64,000 nt of DNA from Halobacteria archaeon AArc-dxtr1. GTDB taxonomy: Archaea; Halobacteriota; Halobacteria; Halobacteriales; Natrialbaceae. Numbering within the stretch: position 1 is the first letter of the stretch; each line of letters begins with the position of its first letter. Under the pieces are notes generated by a model that worked only from the letters and a program-made list of their open reading frames with translations, made no database searches and was not told the origin of the DNA. The position numbers and the translations under genes are program-made. This document shows positions 58,674-64,000 of the stretch, in pieces. Where the stretch lies: positions 792,217-856,216 of the forward strand of contig JAOPJY010000001.1 of assembly GCA_025517425.1 (NCBI GenBank), in the 5' to 3' direction.

Positions 58674-59477
58674 TTAGTCCGTCCGCGGGATCGAGCGCGC
58701 CCCGAGCGCGAACGCAACGATGGCGATACCCGCGAGGATCGCCAGATTTGCGAGCGCCGGGTCGACGCCCGCAATCTCGGGCGTGGCGGCGTCGGGAGAG
58801 GTCGCCGCTCGAACGCCGCGGGCGAAGTACGTAAGCGGCGAGAGCGCCACGAACGGTTCGAACCAGCCTGGAAGCTGCTCGAGCGAGACGAACGTCTCCG
58901 AGAGAAAGAGCAGTGGGAGGCCGATCGCGTTGCTCGCGGCGATGGCGCCGTCCTGGGAGTCGGCGTAGCTGCCGAGCATCGCGCCGATACCACAGAAACA
59001 GACGACGCCGATGAGGATGTAGGGAACCAGCAGCGGGGAGAAGACGATCTCCGCGCCCGTCAAGACGATCACGAGTCCGAGGATGAGAACGCTGGCGAGA
59101 CCGATGATCGCCGCGTTGACGATCGTCTGGGCGAGTAGCCACTCGCCTCTGGTCAACGGCGTCGTCGCGAGTTTTTCGAAGCGGTTCCCCTCCCGGTGGC
59201 GGGCGACCTCGCTGCCGAGTCGCGAGAGGGGCGTAAAGAGGACGACGACCGCCAGGTAGCCCGGCACGTAGTACGCCGGCGCCTCGGTAAAGAGTCCGTC
59301 GCCGGTGGGATCGGTTCGGACGAGCGCCCCGAAGATGACGATCAGGATCACCGGGAAGAAAAAGGTGAAAAAGACCGCTGTTCGACGACGAGCGAACGAG
59401 CGCCAGCCGGCGCCGACCGCGGCGCCGACGCGACCCGCACGCACCGAGAGACCGCTGCGCTCACGGGACGCGCTCAC
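58674..59477 (-). CDS. ABC-2 type export permease
   Basis: This is a 267-residue membrane protein with six hydrophobic spans and the ABC-2 (drug/DNR-type) layout: FFTFFFPVILIVIFGALV, then PGYLAVVVLFTPLSRLGSEVARHREGNRFEKLATTPLTRGEWLLAQTI. LPLLFLSETFVSLEQLPGWFEPFVALSPLTYFARGVR is the most typical signature of this family. It pairs with the ATPase encoded immediately upstream and overlapping by four bases (ATGA at 59474-59477). The exported substrate is unknown. Confidence 0.92.
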   Translation of the reverse strand: MSASRERSGLSVRAGRVGAAVGAGWRSFARRRTAVFFTFFFPVILIVIFGALVRTDPTGDGLFTEAPAYYVPGYLAVVVLFTPLSRLGSEVARHREGNRFEKLATTPLTRGEWLLAQTIVNAAIIGLASVLILGLVIVLTGAEIVFSPLLVPYILIGVVCFCGIGAMLGSYADSQDGAIAASNAIGLPLLFLSETFVSLEQLPGWFEPFVALSPLTYFARGVRAATSPDAATPEIAGVDPALANLAILAGIAIVAFALGARSIPRTD

Positions 59478-60433
59478 GGCCGCACCTCCGGTTCGGCGGC
59501 GTTTTCCTCGGTTTCGAGTCGGGCAGTCCGCGCTTGCTCTGTATCATCTGCAAGCGCCAGGTAGACGTCCTCCAGATCCGGTTCGCTCCACGAGAGTCCG
59601 GTGTAGGTGACGCCCGCTGCCGCTAGGTCGTCGACGACATCGCCGATATCTGTCGGGGCGACGTCGTGAACGACGAGTGTACCCTCCCGGACCGATGTCC
59701 GATGTGCGAGCGCGTCGTCGAGCGTTCCATCACCAGCAGAAGCAGCCTCAGTTTCGACGGTGAGGGTGCGCTCTCCACCGTGGGCCGTGACGAGCGCGTC
59801 CGGGGCGCCGGTCGCGACGAGTTCGCCGCCTGCGAGGAGCCCAACGCGGTCGGCGAGACGCTCGGCCTCGGCCATATCGTGAGTGGTCAGAATAACGGTC
59901 GTCCCGCCCGCTGCCAGGTCCTCGACGAGGCGCCAGACGGTTCGGCGACCGGCCGGGTCGATCCCGGTCGTCGGCTCGTCGAGAAAGAGCACGTCGGGGT
60001 CGTTGACGAGCGTCGCGCCGACGCAGACGCGCCGTTGCTGACCTCCCGAGAGCTCCTCGTACCAGGTGTCGCCCGCGTCGACGAGTCCGACATCGGCGAG
60101 CACCGCCTCGGGATCGCGCGCCTCAGTATAGAGGCCGGAGTAGTAGGCGAGTAGCTCGCGGGCAGTGAGCCGATCCGGCGGTGAGAACGCCTGCGGGAGA
60201 ACGCCCAGCCGGTCCCGATCGACGGTCGCCGGGGGCGCGCCCAGTACGCGGACGGTTCCCGAATCCGGCCTCGTCGTTCCCGTCAGTGCGCGGACGAGCG
60301 TCGTCTTTCCGGCGCCGTTCGGGCCGATCAGCGCGAACACCTCCCCACGTTCGACGGATAGCGACGCCGACGCGAGCGCGACCGTCTCGCCGTAGCGTTT
60401 CTCGAGCGCCGTTGCCTCGACGACGGCTTCCAT
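59474..60433 (-). CDS. ABC export ATPase
   Basis: This 319-residue protein has Walker [12 protein letters not shown], signature LSGGQQRRV, Walker B VLFLDEPTTGIDP and switch His in LTTHDMAEAERLADRV. The C-terminal 90 residues resemble the DUF4162 tail of exporters, ending EPDLEDVYLALADD. It drives the following permease for drug or lipid export. The start ATG at 60433 is chosen because the frame upstream has no family resemblance. It is first in a two-gene operon. Confidence 0.94.
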   Translation of the reverse strand: MEAVVEATALEKRYGETVALASASLSVERGEVFALIGPNGAGKTTLVRALTGTTRPDSGTVRVLGAPPATVDRDRLGVLPQAFSPPDRLTARELLAYYSGLYTEARDPEAVLADVGLVDAGDTWYEELSGGQQRRVCVGATLVNDPDVLFLDEPTTGIDPAGRRTVWRLVEDLAAGGTTVILTTHDMAEAERLADRVGLLAGGELVATGAPDALVTAHGGERTLTVETEAASAGDGTLDDALAHRTSVREGTLVVHDVAPTDIGDVVDDLAAAGVTYTGLSWSEPDLEDVYLALADDTEQARTARLETEENAAEPEVRP

Positions 60434-60562
60434 ACGAGAGGATACCGAACGGGCGCGGGTAAGCGGTTCGATTTTCGGCGTCTGTCGTGGTGCGACGGCT
60501 GAGTGGGGGCGCGTTGTGTTCGCAGGGCCAACGGTTAGAACGCCGTTCGTGATTTCTTCGGT

Positions 60563-61519
60563 ATGGTCGAGCTCGGCTACACGCTCTCGAGCGAGGAACA
60601 CGGCCCGAACGAACTCGTCGACATCGCGGCTCGCGCCGAGGCGGCAGGCTTTGACTTCGTCTCGGTCTCCGATCACTTCCACCCGTGGATCTCGGCGCAG
60701 GGCGAATCACCGTTCGTCTGGTCGGTTCTCGCCGGAATCGCCCGCGCAACCGACGAGATCGAGATCGGTGTTGGCGTCACCTGCCCAACAATCCGTATCC
60801 ACCCGGTGAACGTCGCCCAGGCGGTCGCCACCACCCAGGTGATGGCCGACGGCCGGTTCACCTTCGGTGTCGGCACCGGTGAAAATCTAAACGAGCACGT
60901 CACAGGTGCGCGCTGGCCGCCCCACAACGTTCGCATGGAGATGCTAGAGGAGGCGATGGCCGCAATGCGCAAGCTCTGGACCGGCGAGACCGTCACCCAC
61001 CGCGGCGAGCACTACACGATCGAGAACGCGAGACTGTACACCGTCCCCGAGGAGATTCCCGACGTCGTTGTCTCTGCGTTCGGTCCACAGGCTGCCCGAC
61101 TGGCCGCCGAGGAGGGAGACGGTCTCTGGACGGTGGGGATAAAAGAGACCGTCCGCGAGCGCTACGTCGACGCCGGCGGCGAGGGGCCGAGATACACTCA
61201 GATCGACGTCTGCTACGCCGACAGCGAGGACGAAGCGATTGACACCGTCTACGAGCAGTGGCCGAACACGGCACTGCCGGGGGAGCTGAGTCAGGTGCTC
61301 CCGACGCCTGCCCACTTCGAGCAGGCGACGCAGATGATCGAGCGCGAGGACATCGCCGAAGGGTCGACGGTGACGAGCCAGGAACCGGAAGCACATATTG
61401 CGTCCATCGAAGAGGCGATCGACGCGGGCTTCGATCACGTCTACGTCCACCAGGTCGGCGACCGGCAGGCGGAGGCGATCGAGTTCTACGAGAACGAGGT
61501 GCTGCCAGCGTTCTCCTGA
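60563..61519 (+). CDS. F420-dependent LLM-class oxidoreductase (FGD-like)
   Basis: This is a 318-residue TIM-barrel protein of the bacterial luciferase superfamily. It starts MVELGYTLSSEEHGPNELVD, then AEAAGFDFVSVSDHFHPWISAQGESPFVWSVL, GVGVTCPTIRIHPVNVAQA and FGVGTGENLNEHVTGARWPP, a pattern close to F420-dependent glucose-6-phosphate dehydrogenase. The physiological substrate is not known. It uses F420, whose precursor is made by the GTP cyclohydrolase III gene at 24425. A GGTTAGAA box lies about 28 bases before the ATG. Confidence 0.93.
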   Translation: MVELGYTLSSEEHGPNELVDIAARAEAAGFDFVSVSDHFHPWISAQGESPFVWSVLAGIARATDEIEIGVGVTCPTIRIHPVNVAQAVATTQVMADGRFTFGVGTGENLNEHVTGARWPPHNVRMEMLEEAMAAMRKLWTGETVTHRGEHYTIENARLYTVPEEIPDVVVSAFGPQAARLAAEEGDGLWTVGIKETVRERYVDAGGEGPRYTQIDVCYADSEDEAIDTVYEQWPNTALPGELSQVLPTPAHFEQATQMIEREDIAEGSTVTSQEPEAHIASIEEAIDAGFDHVYVHQVGDRQAEAIEFYENEVLPAFS

Positions 61520-61702
61520 TCCGTGCCAAGTGTATACATACACCAGCAGATAGTCTGTCTGACAAGAGAGGTGCGTACCATCGCTTTTTCTCAGTACGTA
61601 GACTTCGAATGCGAGTATGAACAATCCCCACACATAGTTGACAGACAGCGCCAATGTAATCGATAGCAACAATTAAGAGTGTTGTCGCACACCACACGAG
61701 GG

Positions 61703-62764
61703 ATGAGACACAGCGACGCCGCCCTCCTGGTCGTCGTTGGCATGGTCCTCCTGGCGGGCTGTGCTGAGATGACGACAACAACAGAGGTCGCTGCCGACGG
61801 TGAGATCGAGGAGTTGACCGTACAAGCAGAGGTTGAAAAAGATGCCTACGAGAGCTTCGAAGCGGAAGTAGAAGAGAGTGGGCACGACTCTGTCGAGTCG
61901 TTCCTCGAAGACGAAGTCACCGAGGGTATCGGTGATTCTGCGCTCGGTTCGGTGACGACCGCAACTGAGCCAGTCGAAAATGACAGGTATCTCCTGACGG
62001 TGACGGTAACCCACGTCAATCCGGACGCACTCGGTGACGTCACCGTCACCGTCGAGGACGGGACAATGTACTACGAGAGCACCGACGTGTTCAACCGTAA
62101 CTTCGCTGGCAACACCTACGAGTTCGACGATGCATTCGATGATGACAACGGGTTCGGGATCAATGACGATCTCTTCGGCGGCGTCGAGGATGGTGACAAC
62201 GGATACGGCGAGAGTCTGGACGAACTCTTCGAGGAGTACGAAGAGGACATCTGGATCGAGTACTCGGTGACGATGCCGGGGGAGATCATCGATCACAACG
62301 CCCACCAGATCAGCGACGACGATCGGACCGCGACATGGGGATACATGGGCGACGAAATCGAGACGGTCTACGTCGAAAGTGAGATCGACGGTATAAATGG
62401 CGACGATGGATCCGACGACGGGGCCAACGATTCAACCGGTAGTGATGATGGAGGTGCAGACGACGAAAGCACGGACGATGGGGGTGCGGACGACGACGGT
62501 GACGATTCGATTGACAGCGACGACGAACAGACGGACAATGAGAGTACAGACGATGGCGGTAGTGTCTTCGACGATGGCGGCGTGTTCGATGACACACCGA
62601 GCGACGACGGAGTTGCTGACGAAGGCGACACACCGAGCGACGACGGGAATGACCACGACGACGATGGCGGGAGCGTAAGCGACTCGATACCTGGCTTCGG
62701 GATCAGCGCCATCGTGTTCAGTTCGCTGCTGGCCGGGGCTATCTTGGTGTTGCGACTTCGGTAG
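61703..62764 (+). CDS. doubly anchored surface lipoprotein (lipobox plus PGF-CTERM)
   Basis: This is a 353-residue acidic protein with a Sec signal ending in the lipobox LLAGC (C20). The mature part (about 25-225) has a beta-rich domain (EVEKDAYESFEAEVEES, YLLTVTVTHVNPDAL, TATWGYMGDEIETVYVESE). A disordered Asp/Gly/Ser/Thr-rich spacer follows (225-325), and it ends DSIPGFGISAIVFSSLLAGA plus basic residues, a PGF-CTERM anchor. The two anchors at opposite ends are unusual. The spacer resembles glycosylated S-layer-type stalks. CAATTAAG lies about 30 bases before the ATG. Confidence 0.88.
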   Translation: MRHSDAALLVVVGMVLLAGCAEMTTTTEVAADGEIEELTVQAEVEKDAYESFEAEVEESGHDSVESFLEDEVTEGIGDSALGSVTTATEPVENDRYLLTVTVTHVNPDALGDVTVTVEDGTMYYESTDVFNRNFAGNTYEFDDAFDDDNGFGINDDLFGGVEDGDNGYGESLDELFEEYEEDIWIEYSVTMPGEIIDHNAHQISDDDRTATWGYMGDEIETVYVESEIDGINGDDGSDDGANDSTGSDDGGADDESTDDGGADDDGDDSIDSDDEQTDNESTDDGGSVFDDGGVFDDTPSDDGVADEGDTPSDDGNDHDDDGGSVSDSIPGFGISAIVFSSLLAGAILVLRLR

Positions 62765-62822
62765 ACAGATCAGGGCAGAATAGACCCCACCGATTTTCAC
62801 GCACGGCGTTCAACCACCACCC

Positions 62823-63821
62823 ATGGAGTACACCACGCTCGGAAACACCGGAACGACCGTCTCGCGACTGTGCTTTGGCACCTGGCGCTTTGGGAAAGAG
62901 GTCGACGGCGTCGTCGAGACCGAACGAGACGAGGCCCACGAACTGCTCGATGCCTGTCGGGAGCACGGGATCAACTTCATCGACACGGCTAACGTCTACG
63001 GCGATCCCGACGGCACGAGCGAGGAGTGGATCGGCGAGTGGCTCGCAGACCACGACCGTGAGGACTACGTTCTCGCCTCCAAGGTCTACTTCCCCTTTAA
63101 CGGCTGGGGCGATCCCGGACCGAACGATTCGGGGCTGGGGCGAAAGCACATCCGAGCACAGATCGAGGGAACTCTCGACCGGCTCGGTACCGACTACCTC
63201 GATCTGTACTACATTCACCGCTGGGACGAGAAGACACCGATCCGGGAGACCATGCAGACGCTAACGGAACTCGTCCGAGAGGGTACAGTCCACTACCTCG
63301 GCGCCTCAACGATGGCGGCCTGGCAGCTCACGAAGGCGCTGTGGACCAGCGACGCCGACGGACTCGAACGGTTCGACGTCACACAGCCGATGGTCAACGC
63401 CGCCCACTACGACGCGGTCGGCGGCTACCTCGATGTCTGTGCCGACCAGGACCTGGCAGTCTGCCCGTACTCCCCGCTGGCAGGGGGCTTTCTCACCGGG
63501 AAGTACGACCGTGGTGACGACGGCGGCGTCGTCGCCCCCGACGGCTCCCGGGGAAGCTTAGACGACGCGTTCGGCGACCACTACGCCACCGAGCGCGCCT
63601 GGCGCGTTTTGGAGGCTGTCGAGTCCGTCGCCGACGAGGTCGATGCCACGCCTGCACAGGTCTCCTTGCGGTGGCTGATCGAGCAGGATCGCTTTACCTG
63701 CGTGCCGATCGTGGGCGCGCGCAGTCCGGATCAGCTCGCAGAGAACGTCGAGGCCGTCGAAATCGACCTCTCGGACGATCAGTTCGATCGCATCGACGAC
63801 GCCCGTGCCGAGGAACTGTAG
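62823..63821 (+). CDS. aldo/keto reductase
   Basis: This is a 332-residue TIM-barrel oxidoreductase. It shows MEYTTLGNTGTTVSRLCFGT, then GINFIDTANVYGDPDGTSEEW with the catalytic Asp and Tyr, LASKVYFPFNGWGDPG with the catalytic Lys, YYIHRWDEKTPI with His and the NADPH-binding GARSPDQLAENVEA. It reduces an aldehyde or ketone with NADPH. A GATTTTCAC box about 28 bases before the ATG suggests a leaderless start. It is convergent with the gene at the right edge by one base. Confidence 0.95.
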   Translation: MEYTTLGNTGTTVSRLCFGTWRFGKEVDGVVETERDEAHELLDACREHGINFIDTANVYGDPDGTSEEWIGEWLADHDREDYVLASKVYFPFNGWGDPGPNDSGLGRKHIRAQIEGTLDRLGTDYLDLYYIHRWDEKTPIRETMQTLTELVREGTVHYLGASTMAAWQLTKALWTSDADGLERFDVTQPMVNAAHYDAVGGYLDVCADQDLAVCPYSPLAGGFLTGKYDRGDDGGVVAPDGSRGSLDDAFGDHYATERAWRVLEAVESVADEVDATPAQVSLRWLIEQDRFTCVPIVGARSPDQLAENVEAVEIDLSDDQFDRIDDARAEEL

Positions 63822-64000
63822 TCACCCGTCAGCGTCGACAAACTCTCGGTACAGATCGCGAATTGTCGGTTCCTCTCGGGAGATTACGTCGGCGTCAGGA
63901 AGGGTCGACGCCAACGTCGATTCGACGGCGGGCGATTCCGCGGTGACGCGAACGATCTCTCCGTCGACGGTTGCAGAGCGAACGCCGGGGACGGTCGCGG
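63822..64000 (-). CDS. C-terminal end of an ABC ATPase-like gene, cut by the window edge
   Basis: The minus-strand frame has its stop (TGA) at 63822-63824 and runs out at 64000 with 59 residues visible: GVRSATVDGEIVRVTAESPAVESTLASTLPDADVISREEPTIRDLYREFVDADG. The shape and ending (EEPTIRDLYREFV) resemble the C-terminal DUF4162 region of drug-export ABC ATPases. The identification rests on the tail only. Confidence 0.6.
   Translation of the reverse strand, partial: ATVPGVRSATVDGEIVRVTAESPAVESTLASTLPDADVISREEPTIRDLYREFVDADG

Noticed and set aside
1-64000. CRISPR array, insertion sequence or prophage
   Set aside because: No regularly spaced repeats, transposase or integrase/capsid genes were seen; the only tandem repeat is the GTG-rich stretch at the origin.

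Overview
The window is chromosomal DNA from a halophilic archaeon (class Halobacteria). The evidence is a high-GC, strongly acidic coding repertoire, many start codons about 25-32 bases downstream of TATA-like boxes with no leader, PGF-CTERM anchored and Tat-lipobox secreted proteins, RHDIRN/RHNLRN-type histidine kinases, a HalOD1 protein, a haloarchaeal-style bacterial/archaeal chimeric leucyl-tRNA synthetase, GatE, and an Orc1/Cdc6 gene beside an inverted array of origin recognition boxes. The genus cannot be fixed from the sequence alone.

Layout. 1-8.4 kb: a cut-off membrane histidine kinase, a small zinc-finger protein, fumarase (fumC), a two-gene bacterial-PH-domain membrane operon, BolA, an unknown conserved protein and a MEDS-GAF sensor kinase. 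8.5-19.5 kb: cysS, a presenilin-like protease, a Tat lipoprotein, a DUF1059 protein, the srp19-gar1 pair, a divergent btuF / btuCD cobalamin-type uptake locus, gatE and trmJ. 19.5-21.7 kb: a 0.94-kb non-coding region with two minus-strand and two plus-strand ORB-like repeats, a half repeat and a GTG-rich tandem repeat, then orc1/cdc6. This is the best candidate for a replication origin. 21.8-25.2 kb: pterin/folate genes (a divergent folP with a C-terminal extension, mptE, a GTP cyclohydrolase III gene). 25.3-31.1 kb: CBS protein, GNAT, tRNA-Thr, a 39-residue zinc protein, a geranylgeranyl-reductase-type flavoprotein, a RecA-like protein, an FKBP isomerase and a CYTH protein.

31.2-41.1 kb: S-adenosylmethionine synthetase, an acyltransferase, a small kinase, an Nmad3-like protein, a NosL-like lipoprotein, an SRPBCC protein, an Lrp regulator, two membrane/secreted proteins and porBA (2-oxoacid, probably pyruvate, ferredoxin oxidoreductase). 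41.3-51.8 kb: a large malectin/CBM9-like lipoprotein, a short flavoprotein, PadR-MATE, a sulfatase, a ParA/MinD-like protein with a degenerate P-loop, ribH plus an aminotransferase, an HNH protein and an intron-containing tRNA-Gln. 52-64 kb: leucyl-tRNA synthetase, HalOD1, DUF420, a multi-PAS kinase, an ABC exporter pair, an F420-type oxidoreductase, a doubly anchored surface lipoprotein, an aldo/keto reductase and the tail of another gene.

Most of the window is ordinary housekeeping and signalling. The points most worth following up are the origin with its ORB-like family, the leucyl-tRNA synthetase whose KMSKS loop reads KMSNT, the P-loop-less ParA homologue, the palindromic shared TATA element between btuF and btuC, and the unexplained 0.4 kb next to tRNA-Thr. 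I found no CRISPR array, no transposase and no clear prophage.
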